From Coniella vitis (Eukaryota > Ascomycota > Sordariomycetes > Diaporthales > Schizoparmaceae): a stretch of 64,000 nucleotides of DNA. This document shows positions 1 to 12,562 of the stretch, in pieces (the stretch's first letter is position 1; each line of letters begins with the position of its first letter). The position numbers and the translations under genes are program-made. The stretch covers positions 3,038,001 to 3,102,000 of the forward strand of contig WUJK01000003.1 in the NCBI GenBank assembly GCA_011317545.1, read 5' to 3'. The notes beneath the pieces are model-generated. The model saw nothing but the letters and a program-made list of their open reading frames with translations. It was not told the DNA's origin and did no database searches.

Positions 1-698
1 GCTCTGTAACAAGGCAGTGTGTGTTGCTTTATTCTTTGATACCCCCATTGGTGCAGGGCGACTGTGTTGAGTGGGCAGAGATGGCAGGATCAGCATAGAT
101 TTTACCGGTCTCTGAAATTCTTTTATACAACAAGGTTCAGCGTCGGATGGGACATGACGTCGGCCGTTTTACTCGGTGAAGATTGGATGGAATTTTGTGT
201 TTTTATCTTCTTTTTCCGGCTTCTGTTTACCGTCTTTGCGTTTTTCTTCATCTTCTCCGACCATGACACACAACTTGCTGTGTTGGGTTATTTTGATCTT
301 GCTGGGATGGACTCTCGTTGCAGTGGTTACTTGATGCCTTTTACTCTCTCTTTTGTCTTGATGTCTTGTCGTCTTTGGAATACACACACTTTGTTATTGC
401 GGATTTGCATTACGATTTATTTTGTGCGCTCGCGCACACAAAGCACTTGCGATGGGAAAGTCAAACGTCAACGTCAAACTGCTGCCGTATAATCAATCGG
501 TGCGGAGGGAGGGAGAGGGGGGGAACCTCAACAAGAGCTCTGGGCATAGACAACACTCTGTGTATCCCGCGCTGGTCCCTCGTTTCGCTATGCGAGGGCC
601 CAGACAGGCACGCCCATTCATATCTCCCTCCATTGCTCTTGGTTACCAGTTCCCGTTCCCACCCACCCGGTCCTCGCATCTACTTTTGTTTCGCTGTA

Positions 699-722
699 AC
701 ACACACACACACACACACACAC
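699..722. repeat. (AC)n microsatellite
   Basis: Twelve uninterrupted AC units. Confidence 0.95.
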
Positions 723-1442
723 GCCATACGATACCAGATCAATGAAATACATGACCATTTTCCCTCCCTACAACATCCCCATGGACCTCTCCCGGCCCCC
801 CCCCCCACAAACGCATGATATCGACGACGTTTACACTGGCATGCACTGTGCATACTATATTATACTATACCATACTCTTGTTGACTCGTTCGGGGGGGAT
901 GGTGGGTTTTTTTTGGGGGGGGGGGATATTGGGAAATTTCTTTTTTGAGTGGATTTTGGTTTGGATTTGGAGGCATTCATTTCCTTATACCCTATTGCAC
1001 AGACAACTGTTTTTTTCTTTCTTTTTCTTTCTTCTTTTTTTCTCCAATGTTGTTCGTTTGCTGTGCTTTGCTCTGCTCTGTTCTGCTCTGCTGTGCTTGG
1101 CTTTCCTCAGGGGTGGAAGGAGGCTTGAGATGGAACCGGTTTAATTTCATGTGATTTGATCTGACCTTTGCTGTGCTGCAACTGTGCTGCTGCGCCTGGG
1201 GTTGGGTTGCTCTAGGTGGGGCTTGACTACATCGTCAGTGGAAGGGCGGGGGACAGGTGATATCACACGGTGAATGAGGGTATTTGTCACCGATACCGCT
1301 CGATACTCGACGCAAAGAAAGACCTCTTCCCCCCCCCCCCTCTTTTCTGCTCAAAAGATGGGATAGCGAGGGGATAGGTAGGGAGAGGGGCCTTCAAGGA
1401 AGGATATGCGGCAGCCGTGGGTGGTGGGTCTGATGGGTGGGT

Positions 1443-1491
1443 TGACTGACTGACTGAATGAATGAATGGATGAATGGATGGATGGATGGAT
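1443..1491. repeat. Tetranucleotide tract, GACT to GAAT to GGAT
   Basis: Graded tetranucleotide array: TGAC units, then TGAA units, then TGGA units, as expected for replication slippage with drift. Confidence 0.85.
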
Positions 1492-1547
1492 TGGTAAAGC
1501 ACTTTGAGAGCGGTGGACAAAGGCTACGGTTCATGGCTACAGGTTAC

Positions 1548-1570
1548 GGTGGTGGTGGTGGTGGTGGTGG
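1548..1570. repeat. (GGT)n tract
   Basis: Seven to eight consecutive GGT units followed by TATAAA. Confidence 0.85.
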
Positions 1571-1645
1571 TATAAACCCCTCCCCCTCCCCCATTAGTCA
1601 AAGCAGGCAGTTTTTCATTTGTGGTCGTGGTTTTAAATTCTAGTC

Positions 1646-1677
1646 TTGTATTGTATTGTATTGTGTTGTATTGTATT
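1646..1677. repeat. (TATTG)n pentanucleotide tract
   Basis: Five to six TATTG units with one TGTTG variant. The same unit forms a second array at 27430-27455. Confidence 0.85.
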
Positions 1678-1855
1678 CCTTTTGCTTAAAGTATTGTTTC
1701 GTTTTATGTATTATAACAAATATCTTTCTTTTCTCTGCTCCTTCTTCCCTCTCTTCCTGCTATCTTTGTCCCTCTCTTCTCTTCCCTCTTCCCTTCTCCT
1801 TTTCTCCTGCACCTATTCAAGGTCCTTGTGTTGGTCTCAAGTGGTGCTCAGGCTA

Positions 1856-1875
1856 ATATATATATATATATATAT
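1856..1875. repeat. (TA)n microsatellite
   Basis: Ten uninterrupted TA units. Confidence 0.9.
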
Positions 1876-2106
1876 CCTTCTCCGTTTACATTTTTCGCTT
1901 GACTTTCTCCTGTCTCGGTTATCTTCTGCTTAATCATTGATTACACCATATACCGGATTGTGTATTTGCATCTCATCCTCCTCTTCTCCGCCCAATGAAT
2001 ATGGTTATTACAAAGATTTATTTATTGGATATCCTTTGTTATGCGCAACTTGGAATTCAGCGTTCCGCTCTGCTTGTTTATTTGCTTGCTATATATATGT
2101 ATGCTG

Positions 2107-2124
2107 GCTGCTGCTGCTGCTGCT
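2107..2124. repeat. (CTG)n tract
   Basis: Six CTG units, about 175 bp beyond the PPN1 stop codon. Confidence 0.85.
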
Positions 2125-2298
2125 CCTTAATTGCAAGTGTATATGCGAAATCGCCCCAAAGAAATCAAAACCAAAAAAAAAAAAAACCACCAAGAAATCA
2201 AAACTTTGGTGCAACGCCGCTCCTATGCTTATGCTGAAATGCTATAAGGCTCTCATCTGTGTCTCGTAGTTATCGACCTCGAACAGCTCGAGCGATCC

Positions 2299-4497
2299 CT
2301 AGGAAAACTTGCTCTCGAGCTCCTCGTCGTCTACCGTACTGACAAATGCAAACTTCAGAAATTGAAGCCATGTCTCGTTGAGCTTCTTGGCCTTCTTCTT
2401 CTTGTTCTTCTTGTTCTCTTTCTTCTCGCTCTTCATTTCGTCATCACTTTCATCTCCATCATCTTCTTCATCAGTTGTGATCTCGTCTTGGCCCATCTCG
2501 TCCATATCCACCTCTTGCGTGACTATTTCAATGTCATTGAGATCATCTGTGATGTCCCCGCCAGGAAGTAACAGTTGTGCAGTCTTGCCCTTGGCTGACT
2601 GTCCCATCCGGTATGCTAATTCCACCATGCTGCGAACAGTCAGGTCGGTGAGATTGTAGAGCTCATCCTGTGTGGTGTACTCGATCTCGAACGCGAATTC
2701 TCTGGGCTTCGGTTTCTTGCTCTTGGGCTTCTTGTCGCTGTGCTTGCCATCCCGCCACTTTTCGGTCTCTAATCCCGAGTCCTCAACTTTGATGTCGTTG
2801 TTGACATATGTCAGGTTGGCAAAGTACTGCTTGTAGCCAGTGAGCGTCAAGGATTGCGACGAGTAAGCTGGTCCAGGTGGAGAGGATTTTGCAGGGGGTA
2901 GTGGTACGACCAAGTTCGGATCGTTAATCTTGCCGTCATCTTTGGGCTTCTTTGCCTTCTTCTTCTTCTTGTTGTTGTTGTTGATTTCGACCCCTGGAAG
3001 GCCGCGCAGTTCCAAATCCGAGTGGGACGCCTCCAGGTCTTCCGCATCGTACGGACCAGTTACAGTTGGTAGCGTGTCGGTGTACTCGGCCCATACTATC
3101 GCGTCTTCCATGCCGGTGATGTTGTATTCGTACACACGAAGCGTCGGAAAGTAGTTCGGTACAATGCTGGGACTGATCAGGGATACTTGGTATCGCTCCG
3201 CCCATTCACCGCCGAGCTTTTTATTCTTCTTATCCTTCTTCTTACCCTTGTCCTTCTTTTTCTTCTTCTTGCCTTCCGATGCATGTTCTGCCTCGCTATT
3301 TATCGTCACCTCGGGCAGCTTTGTCCATTTTTGGCGTAGCTCCTCCAGATACTCCACGGCAGATTGGATAGAGAGATTGGGATCCAGAGACCGCCGAATC
3401 GTTTCGACATCTTCCGTCTCAGCAGTGACTTTGGCAGAGTCGATAGTAATATCCTTGGTGTCGGCGAGAATAAAATGGTCAATGTTCATGTGTCCGTACA
3501 GACCACTGACCACGACGTCGCGGTATTGTTTCAGCCAGAGAGTGTATTTTTGCCAACAAGACTCGTCCCACAGCATCTTGCTATCGGTTCGCGCTGGAGG
3601 GACATGACCCATAAGAATAGCCTTCATTCCTCGTTCGCGTAGAGATTGAAGCTGAACTCTCAGCCATTCGAGCTGTTTGAATCCGGGTTCCGATGGCTTG
3701 ACGCAATCGTCTATAGCAGCATTGCGGTCAAAAAAGTAGAGCGTATTGAGGCTAAAGACGGCCAGCTTATTGGGAATGACCTCGACATAGAACCAGCCGC
3801 CAAATTCGAAGCTGTGGCGTTGTATCTCGGGGATGAAGTTCTTCCAGATGTTGGTGTAGTAGTCGAGCCATTTGTTGGGCCCTGGCAACATGATGTTATG
3901 GGGAAGGATATCGTTGTTTCCAAAGGTAGGCACCACGGGTATGCTGAATCCACTGGCATTGATGAAAGTCTCTGCAAATTTGCTGGCCATCAGACGGTTG
4001 GTGCCGAGCACGTCGTTAGCCGAGCGCGGGAAGTTCTCGTCGGAGTCGTGGCGAGCATTATCGCCAGTCCATATGACAAAATCAATGTCGTCGCGTAGAT
4101 TGGCAGTGATCCAGTCAAAGGTGGCATTGACAAGTGAGATGGGCGAGTCGCAATCCGATGTCTCGGCGCCATAAGAACCTGCTGAGCCTTGACCGCTGTG
4201 GCAGGCGTGGTTCGCTGAAGTAGAGCTGTGGACTTTGTAGAACTGGTCCGGGTGGAAGTCTGTGAAAGCCGGTACATGTCAGCAAAGCAGCAGTACGAGA
4301 TATCGTAGAGCATGTCACCCACCTGTGATATGCAGGAACCTGCCGTGCAGTTTCCTTTGTTGGGTGCCGACCAGCGGCGTCGAGGTATGTGATTCGTCGG
4401 CTAAGACAAGCTGGTTGGCCGGTGCCGCGCTGATGCCCTGGCACCAATGCGACAGCGCCAGGCTTACCGCCATCACTAAGACAGTGCTAGATGCCAT
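2299..4497 (-). CDS. PPN1: Vacuolar endopolyphosphatase (Ppn1 family)
   Basis: Cleaves long inorganic polyphosphate chains internally; the yeast homologue is a type II membrane protein of the vacuole that is matured by proteolysis. Two exons (4497-4323 and 4259-2299), joined by a 63-bp GT-AG intron, give 711 residues; yeast Ppn1 has 674. Splicing restores HITDFHPD at about residue 56, the first metal-binding motif of calcineurin-type phosphoesterases. GDNARHD (124-130), GNND (172-175), GHVPP (about 276) and GHMNIDHF (about 314) follow in the family order. Residues 1-24 are hydrophobic and form the signal anchor. The C-terminal half carries several Lys-rich blocks and an acidic Asp/Glu stretch at about 670-690, typical of the family. 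The ATG at 4497 is the first in frame and places the anchor at the N-terminus. It is divergent from NUP120, with 2.4 kb between start codons. Confidence 0.96.
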
Positions 4498-5242
4498 TGC
4501 CCCTGGCCTGCTGCAGCAGCCACCACCGCCGCCGCACTATTGCAATTTCCACCGACCTCGTGACGTATTTGTGTAGGAAAATAAGTCCGCAGGCTAGAAT
4601 TCTTCTGTTGAGTATATACAGTGACGGCAGGCGAGACGAGATGGACGTGGTGACAGGGACAAATGGCGCTGATCGAGAACAAAGCTGTGCTGTGCTGCAC
4701 GGGGCAGACTCGCTAAACGCAGGCCCTCCTACGTAGCAAATACATCAGTTGCTGGGTCTCGTCGAGGGTTGCGCAAAGGCGGTGGACCGAGAAGACGACC
4801 TCAAGCTGTCGAGGCAGCTGTCCACCAAGTCTTGAGTCGAGGATGTTGTTGGCTGGATTTTCTAGGCTGTACGTACTATTCAAGCGCGTCAGGGGCCATG
4901 AAAATTGGGTAGCGAAGATGTCGTCGCGCCAGAGGCAGTCGGCAGTCTTGGCCTTGGTCTTGGAGCTCCGGATGCGGGATGGGATGGGAGAAAGGAAGAA
5001 AGCAGGCTGTCGTGGGCGCGCGCAGGAACTGCGTATACTACGTATTTATTGCGAAGGAAGCAAAAGACCCTGGGCACTTTATTGACCGCCCAAGCGCCTT
5101 ATTACATAGTACAGCCACGATGCTTTCCGGCTCGAGCTTGCCAACTCGCAATGGATTGACTGGGCTGTGGCTTCCTAAATCCATGGCCAGCAGGGCTTCG
5201 GGAAGGTGGTGGGGCTCACGTAGCCAGTCTTGCCAGTTTGCC

Positions 5243-5274
5243 AGTACTATGTACTATGTACTGTGCAGTACGTA
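5243..5274. repeat. TACTATGTA palindrome cluster
   Basis: Two overlapping GTACTATGTAC units followed by TGTGCAGTACGTAC. This belongs to the dispersed motif family that is densest at 30-45 kb. Confidence 0.8.
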
Positions 5275-6536
5275 CCTAGCTCAAGAACATACTATGGACT
5301 ATGTAGTAAAAAGGCCCCTGGAATCCAACAACCCCAGGCCATGTGCACATTCACTGCTGACCATGGCCCAAAAGAAGTGTTTCGTCAAGTTGCGAGGCAT
5401 CTGGACAGCCAAGAGTACCCCAGATTTGCAGGTCAGCCAATATGCAGCATGCTTCGAACCCACGTGAAACGGTCAGATGCCACCGCGGCTTGGCTGTCCT
5501 CCCGTTTGCACCGCTTACGGGCTCGCTGCGTTGCGCGCACCCTCTCTCGCAAGTGCCATATAACATATTATGTACTGTGCACGATCAACAGCAAGCAAAC
5601 GTGGAATCACCACATGAGCCTGTCCTTGCCATGACGCCCGTGGGACGTGGCATGCCACTTGCTTCCTGCATCTGAAGGCCTCGATAAAAGCGTTGCTGGT
5701 TGCATGTATATAGTACTGGATAACTAGCGCTTCCGGCTTGCAGATACTTTGGTTTCCAATCACCAAGCCAGTCCAGACATGTAGTGCCTATTGCTATGGA
5801 CTTTTAGCGCAGTACCCTCGACCTTTGCCCCTGTGGCCGGTGGGCTCTCCTGTACTATGTACAGCCGCCATCTGGCCCGTGCACCAGCGCAAGGGAAACA
5901 GGCTGGATATCTGAAAATTTTCGGCCACTGGCGCCATTTCCGCCCTTCTTCTTCTTCTCCTTCTTCTTCACATTCGAACGCAACTCAACAATGCGCCTGA
6001 ACGTGGCTCTCGCAGCTCAGGCGTCTTGCTTCTCAGCGAGGAGATTGTTGCAAGAAGGACTCCATGCCGTACGTTTGAGGGATTCCAGAGCACAACCACT
6101 GCCAGGATGGTCTCCTATGGTTTAACCGGTACATCCAATCTTCACATGACTGCGACGGCAGCTGATTCTGTCGCATATTCACGTCGTAGCCGTTACCAGC
6201 CAGCAGATGCCGCAGCCTAGTGGTATGTGAAGGTGCACATCGCATTTGCGATCCACGTACAATGGCGTAGCATGATTGTTCTTCTCGTGCTCATCACAGC
6301 TGTTTTCTCAGACGAGATGCTTGACGCGTGTTATGTAAGCCAGTAGAAAGGATGTGCTGCTTCCGTAGCAATGCAAACTATGTACCATGTACACTACGTA
6401 TCTCAGTACTTCTAGGTATCAACTATGTGGGTATATGAACATGGTACTATGTATCGCAGGGCGGTGAGCACAGACCACACGCAGAGCTGGTTGTTTGGCT
6501 TCCAGGGATCTGCGAGCTACTCAGTACATGGTGCCG

Positions 6537-6568
6537 CTGTACCGCTGTACCGCTGTACCGCTGTACCG
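6537..6568. repeat. (CTGTACCG)n tandem repeat
   Basis: Four direct copies of an 8-bp unit, about 330 bp upstream of the NUP120 start codon. Confidence 0.85.
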
Positions 6569-6802
6569 AATCCATACAAACATTGGAAAGCTGCGCCCGG
6601 CAGAATTTCTGCTGCCCAGCTCAACCTGCGAGTAGCCCTCTTTGCTCAACTTCTGGTTCGCTCTCACACGCAGAACGCGTCTCTTCTGGACAGACACCGC
6701 CATCTCCTCCTCGACCCGAAATCCCCAAGAAGCGCCTGTCTTCCTCGCGCCCAGCCTGCTACCCGAGACGCTGTCACCACCGACCTAGACGCGTTCGCGC
6801 TC

Positions 6803-6850
6803 ACACCCACACCCACACCCACGCCCACGCCCACGCCCACGCCCACGTCC
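6803..6850. repeat. CACCCA/CGCCCA hexanucleotide minisatellite
   Basis: About eight 6-bp units in the leader of NUP120, 43 bp upstream of the chosen ATG. The array is in frame with NUP120 and would encode a Pro-Thr repeat if translation began further upstream. Confidence 0.85.
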
Positions 6851-6892
6851 ACGCTCACCCTCCGGGCCTCCAGGGCCAGCAGCCACGCCGCA

Positions 6893-9800
6893 ATGGAGGT
6901 CGACCAGCGCATCGCTCACAAGGGCACGCGCGTCAATCTTGAACCCGCCTCGCCCGCCTCTTTTGTTCAAATACGCATTCCTTCGCCTTCCACCTTTAGA
7001 GTAAGAGACCGCCGTCCAAACGGAGCAGATAAGCACGGCGACGAGGAAAGGATATATCGGTCCAGAAACCTGGCCACTGCCGCCTCCATCTTCCACAGAA
7101 AATACCACAAGTCTCCGCGCTCCTTCCTGTGGCGCGTGCTCGAGGACGGCTATGTTCTGAACCTTCGTGCTGCCGATATCTCAAAGTCTTCGGATGCGGA
7201 CGATGCCAACCTGATTTTGCACCTACGCTTCCCCAATCCCATACGCTCCTCCTGTGTTGCGCTCGCCGACAGCCCCGACCATGACGCTCTGAGTGTGTTT
7301 GTCTTGGACCAGTCAAATTATCTCTACACCATAACCTTGCGACCAGACCATTTCCGCAAGCGATCGGCCACAGAGAACGGTCTCGGCGAGGCTTGCAAGA
7401 CACATTTGGCCGGCAGCTTCAGTTTCAAGCACCCGCACCGCTTGGTTGCCGTAAGCGCAACTCAAGTCGTTGTCACCTTCCACGATGGCGGCATCATCAG
7501 GTTTGACAGGAACAAGTCTCACGATGGTACGTTGTTTTCCTCGGTATTGGATGCCCAGGTAAATGCTCTATGGCTAACAAGATTTCCCCTTGAACAGCTG
7601 GGAACCACTTGTGGAAGGAAACAAACTTCAGCGCACAGAGCTGGGCAAAGGGCCTTCGAAGCCTGGTTCCCTTCCCTTTCCAAGGCGGACAGACCGTCAA
7701 GCACGGCAAGACAAACATGGAGTTGAGCGCCGCAACCTCGGTTGTTTCTGACACTCTTGGAGTCGAGGACGCCGATTTCCTTTTTACAGTTTGCATTGAC
7801 CACCGACTTCGAATCTGGAGTATACGAACGGGCGCCATTCTATACACGGCCGACCTGTTGGGTGTAGAACGCAATCCACAAGAGCTAGGCAAGTGGATCA
7901 TTGATCCTGCTCGAGACAATCTGGTTCGCACCGTGGGGCGCGTGGAGGGACGACGGACACTCGTGGCGTATTCTCCAGTCGAGAATGAGTTCAAGTTTTG
8001 GAAGGTGGAGGCTAGCAACGACCGCACTGTCTACGTCCACGACATGTTTCCAGACCACCGCCTTACTCCGCCAGCGCCTTCTGCCGGGGATGTTTGGACC
8101 TTGGCCGACTTTGGCGTCGCACAGCCTACAGGCGCGGCCATTCATTTGTGGGTGTTGTGGAAGAACAACTTGACGTACAGGATGATGAGGGTCGAGGTGA
8201 GCTCCTCGCAACCATCAGACACGGCCTCGGAGTGGGCTAGGGACAAGTGGTCGAGTGTGCACGTAGACAATGTTGCTGCACATGCCGAGGTCCCCAGTTG
8301 CGGGGATCCGACTGAAGTGACGGAAAAGTGGCTGCAAGCTATATTCTACCCGGGCAGGTTCTCGCGAGCAACACTCGAGGCCGCGCTGGCTATGTACGAG
8401 CGAGGGCTGGGTGTGAAGGAATCGTCTGCCAAGGCGGGACGAGGTTTGCTGGAGTCCATCTGCTCCGTCTTGGGGTCTACCGTCACTTTGAACAAGTTGT
8501 CTGCAGGAGAGTTGGACCATGCCGAGTTTAGAGCGCACAGCGACGTGCAGTGGCGCCGATTCTACCGACTGATCGTTGAGCTGGACAAGCAGCGGGGTGA
8601 GGCGCTATCACTCGCGCTTGACTACAACTCTGGTGTCGTATGGGTTCTTTGCGCTGATCTCGTAACCCTTGTGCACCGCTGCTCGGATCTCGAACAAATC
8701 TACTACAACCCACACGCTGAGGACGAGGACGAGGACAACATCACAGCCTTGCTTACAGCGGGTCTCGGTCTCACTGAAAATTTTACCGACACCATCATAC
8801 AGCAGAGCAATGCCGCTTTGCGACTAGAGCTTTTCGAGGAAACGACAAAGACCGACATGGAGCGAATACAGCAATTCTTCGACGAGTCCGGTTGTTGGCG
8901 CGGCATCTCGGAAGAAGACGCAGCCCAGGTGGTTGAAACCTTGGGTAGCGACTTCCGAGTGGTGACGCCTGAGTTGTACCAAGGACTGATTGAACTTTTC
9001 GAGACTAGCGAAGACACGGGTGCATCTGAAGACCCGCACCCTCTGACGGAATTCGGCAGAAAGATTGTCGTCAAATCAGTGCAAGAGACTGCGGCTATGC
9101 AGTGGCAAGTCTTGCTCAGCCAGCTCCTTCTCTTGGTGCACATGGAATTTGAATATGACGAAGGCAACGAAGCAAGCGCGCTTCATGCACGGTTCGACGT
9201 TGGCCAAGTCTACCGCCAACTCATTGACGCACTCCACCGACTCGAGCTTGTGAGATGGCTTGTCAAGACGCAAATTCAAGTGCCCCTCTTGAAAGCCGAG
9301 CGATCGACAGGGTCGCCCAACTCATCGAAACGGCCAGAAGAGACGCGCACAATCACCGCCTTTGAGGCTTTCATCAGCCATCTCCTAGGACTGGAGGACG
9401 TAGATGGAGAGCCCTTGGCATCAAGCCTCACGGACGTGGTCATTGACGTTTGCGCACCCAACAGTGGTATTGAGCTTTCGCCGGTGCTCATTCAATGCTC
9501 GTTGCTCAAACAGGATCGACCTCACCTTGCACTGGAACTGGCTCCGTTCTGCAACCAAGACCCCTTCTCCGTGTATATACAAGGTCGCGTATTCTTGGCT
9601 CTGAAGGACTACACTTCGGCCGCTGTCTGCTTCAAGAGAGCAGCGGTTAGAATGAGTAAGTTTGAGGTGCCCAAACTCCTGTATTGACAATGTACAGCAA
9701 GCAGGCTGACAGCGTGAGGATTAGGTGTTTCGATGAAGAATGCGGACCTTCGAACTGGTGGATTGCTTGATGACACGGAAAAGATGCTGATCAACCGCGG

Positions 9801-10572
9801 ACCTGCCAACTACTACGCTCACATTGTCTCCCTCTTCGACCGATACAAAGCATTCTCCCATGTCATCGACTTTGCGCGACTATCCCTCCAGTTTGCTCGT
9901 GCAGACGATGCCCTGATGATGAGGCGGGAGATGTCTAGCCGGCTCTTTGCAGCATCCACGTCCATTTCGCGCTTCCAAATGGCTCACGCAACCCTTCTCT
10001 CGATGGACGATCAGGCACTGAAGCGCTCATGTCTCAAGCGTCTCGTCGAGAAAATGTGCGAGACCAATCAAACATCAGAACTTGTCGCACTCCCCTTCCT
10101 GGGATTGCAGGAAGAAGTTGATGAGATCTTGTTGCAAAAGTGCAAGAGCACAGTGGAAGTGACGCACGGTATACCCTACCACAAAATTCTGTACTCGTGG
10201 CGCATCACACACAATGACTACCGGGGCGCCGCGGCCATTCTGCACGATCGGCTACAAAAGCTGCGCCAGGCTGGCGAAGGCGATGAGCTTGCCAGCGGTG
10301 GAGACGTGCTTGACACGTCCGTCACGAAGCAGTACCTTATGCTCATTAATGCATTGAGCTGCGTCGACCCCAAACAGGCGTGGATTACCGTGACGAGTGG
10401 CCCCGAGAGTAAGGACGACACCACGAATGGCGAATCTGCTCCCAAGAGGGCGGTGGTCACCCTGGCGGAGCTGCGGAGACAGTACCAAGCGGAGCTTGAT
10501 CGGATTGCGGCCATACAGAACAATCAGTTTGGACTCGGGGCTGAAGATGATGTTATGGTCATTGACCAGTAA
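6893..10572 (+). CDS. NUP120: Nucleoporin Nup120/Nup160 (Y-complex)
   Basis: Scaffold subunit of the Y-shaped Nup84/Nup107-160 complex of the nuclear pore. Three exons (6893-7526, 7598-9655, 9725-10572) with GT-AG introns of 71 and 69 bp give 1179 residues, within the usual range for filamentous fungi. The N-terminal half matches the Nup120/160 beta-propeller (family start resembling TRVNLEPASPAS, then FLWRVLEDGYVLNLRAADIS). The C-terminal half is the helical stack, ending in an acidic tail. The frame is open for another 156 codons upstream, but that part is a Pro-Thr repeat and low-complexity sequence. The ATG at 6893 was chosen because the family-like sequence begins within about 15 residues of it. 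Convergent with MRPL49, leaving 1.07 kb between the stop codons. Confidence 0.93.
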
Positions 10573-11644
10573 GCTATCTATGTGCGCAAGCACCAGTACC
10601 AGCAGCAGCCTGAAGTCGCAGACGGGGATTGTATGTGCATTATAGGAGTAATGTTTGAGAAGGAAACAGAGGGAGATAGCAAAAGAAAATATGACGGCTT
10701 TGAGAGCATTGGATGATAATACCACTTTTAGTTACCAGGGCAGGCAGATGAAGCACAATGAGTTGTGGACAGACACAGAGAGAAACAGATTTGGGCAGTC
10801 ACGGGCATTGATATGAGGTGAACTTGATGACCACGGTTACAAGTCAATGCGTGTCGTTTTACAAAGAAACGATAGACATTTGAGAACCGACGTCTCGTAT
10901 TACCAGACTTCCTGTACAGTACACACATGAATCTTTTTGTTTGCGACACGTCGTGATATGCTAATCCCATAAACCAACCCACTTCCTTGATCAAACCGCA
11001 TGCCAATCAGAAAAGTACAAAAAACTTTGAAATCCCAATCAGGTTGCCAAAGAAAGACAGACTCCAAAAAGCCTCAGAAGCCTCGGTGCTGCAAAACCCA
11101 GTAAATTCCGCGTCTTTCCTGCATTCCCAAATCAAAGCCTTGGAAGGTTTGGTATTGTTCCCCCCCCCCCTCCCCCGGAGGGGACTTGAATGTCCATGTT
11201 ATCTTCCAACGGGTGAGGACTTTTTTTCTAGTACGGATAGCATCCTCGCGAGCGACGAGTATTTCCCCGATTGTGCACTTTTCTGATATTGTACCATGCC
11301 CCATCATGACCCCCTATCACTCACTTCACTTCTGATGCAAAGCGCCTCCTTTGAACACGGTATAAGCAAGTTCAGAACGTGTTTTCTCTTGTCTTTCTTT
11401 TCACTTTCCCATTCCTGTTGTTTCAATTGGTCAATTTTGGTCGTGACCGCATGCGGTGTGGTTGGTGCAAAGGCAAAGAACCACAGAAAGAGAGAAAAAA
11501 AAAGAGCCCAAAATTGATTGGATTCTTCCATATACACACGCACGACGGAGCCCATTTTCAGTTCTTCTTTTTTCTTCTCCCTTATTTTTTCTCTTCTCCA
11601 TCCTTTCCTTATCCCCCCCCCCCAACAAAAAAAAAACAACCACT
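10573..11644. other. Convergent 3' spacer NUP120 / MRPL49
   Basis: No gene is seen. The stretch holds the two 3' untranslated regions. Poly-C runs of about 10 occur at 11161 and 11613, and pyrimidine-rich sequence lies at 11380-11640. Confidence 0.55.
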
Positions 11645-12562
11645 CTACCCCTCAATCTCCTCGGGGCTCTTGATCTTCAGATCCGTAATCCGCAGCACCG
11701 TATACCTGTGCTTGCTCTTGATCGTCCGCACCCTCCTGTTGCGCCGCTTCGTCTTCTCCTTGGACCGCAGCGGCTCGGCCTCGACACCGACCACCGTAGC
11801 GCGGCACTCGTACAGGCGCTCGTCAATGGTGGCGACGTTTGGCGCGCCGCCGGGCCTGTGGCGGCCGCGCTGGCCGGCCAGGGCACAGTCGCTCGGGCGG
11901 AGGGTGTAGTCGCGGGAGCCCAGCACCGAGGCGCGGTTGAGCCGCAGCACGTCGCCGGGGACCACGCCGGGCATCAGGAAGGGCAGGCGGACCGTGTCGC
12001 CGGGGGTGACGAGATACGGGCGGCCGTGGATGTGGATGGTGATGTAGTGCGTGGGCTGGGCGCGGAGGAGCGGCAGGAGGTGCTTGACGGCCTCGGGGAG
12101 GGGACCTGTGGGCGGCGCGGTGGCGGGCGCGCTGGGGGCTGTGCGGGCTGTGGAGCGCGTTGGGTTGGAGGGCGCAGGTGTTGTGAGCGGCGCTGCTGCT
12201 GCTGCTGCTGCTGTTGCTGTTGCTGAGGAAGGGGGAGAGGGCTTCTTTGGTGAGGTGGTGATGGTGGTGGTTGAGTTGGAGGTTGAGTGTTGTGGGGTTC
12301 CAGCCAAGGCGGCGGCGAGAGCAGCCTTGGCTTTGAGACTTGGGCGTCTGGCAACGGCGACTCTCTGTAGCCATGGAGGCAGGTGTTCTAAGGAGGCTGC
12401 TGAGGTTGTAGCCGAGGAGGAGGAGGAGGAGGAGGAGGAGGGCGCCGAGGCCTGCGCGGTGGACGAGACCCAGCGTGCGCGGATGGGCAGCAGGAAGGTT
12501 GGGGGCAGCCGCGTCATTGGGCTGCGCAGCTCCAGCGCGGAGCGCATCAGAGAGGTGTTCAT
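11645..12562 (-). CDS. MRPL49: Mitochondrial large-subunit ribosomal protein bL21m
   Basis: Component of the 54S mitoribosomal subunit, 305 residues, intronless. The C-terminal 140 residues match the L21 fold: a start with HYITIHIHGRPYLVTPGDTV, the strand-turn region LPFLMPGVVPGDVLRLNRAS, and the basic end KEKTKRRNRRVRTIKSKHRY followed by TVLRITDLKI. The N-terminus (MNTSLMRSALELRSPMTRLP and on) is Arg/Ser-rich without acidic residues for most of its length, as expected of a mitochondrial presequence. Residues about 40-165 are a low-complexity Ser/Ala/Thr/Pro spacer, longer than in yeast Mrpl49. The frame continues 76 codons upstream, but that part has no family similarity, so the ATG at 12562 is preferred. 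A telobox-like site lies about 180 bp upstream. Confidence 0.9.
   Translation of the reverse strand: MNTSLMRSALELRSPMTRLPPTFLLPIRARWVSSTAQASAPSSSSSSSSSATTSAASLEHLPPWLQRVAVARRPSLKAKAALAAALAGTPQHSTSNSTTTITTSPKKPSPPSSATATAAAAAAAPLTTPAPSNPTRSTARTAPSAPATAPPTGPLPEAVKHLLPLLRAQPTHYITIHIHGRPYLVTPGDTVRLPFLMPGVVPGDVLRLNRASVLGSRDYTLRPSDCALAGQRGRHRPGGAPNVATIDERLYECRATVVGVEAEPLRSKEKTKRRNRRVRTIKSKHRYTVLRITDLKIKSPEEIEG

Larger units (their letters stand above)
1..2298. other. Gene-free stretch downstream of PPN1
   Basis: No open frame here looks like a protein; the longest are low-complexity translations. The stretch holds many simple repeats (CA, TATTG, GAAT/GGAT, GGT, TA and CTG tracts) and poly-C, poly-G and poly-T runs. 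It must include the 3' untranslated region of PPN1, which ends at 2299, and may include the flank of a gene beyond the left edge. Confidence 0.6.
4498..6892. promoter_or_regulatory. Divergent intergenic region PPN1 / NUP120
   Basis: No gene is seen in these 2.4 kb, which must carry both promoters. The stretch contains several TACTATGTA copies (about 5246, 5254, 5854, 6443), short CTGTACCG repeats and, next to NUP120, a CACCCA/CGCCCA minisatellite. A CTTCTTCTTCTCC pyrimidine tract lies near 5945-5970. Where the two promoters divide cannot be told from sequence alone. Confidence 0.55.

Noticed and set aside
5380..5530. Minus-strand GGGTTCGAAGC near 5455, like a tRNA B-box
   Set aside because: The 3' half of the box does not match, and there is no A-box or acceptor stem at the right distance.
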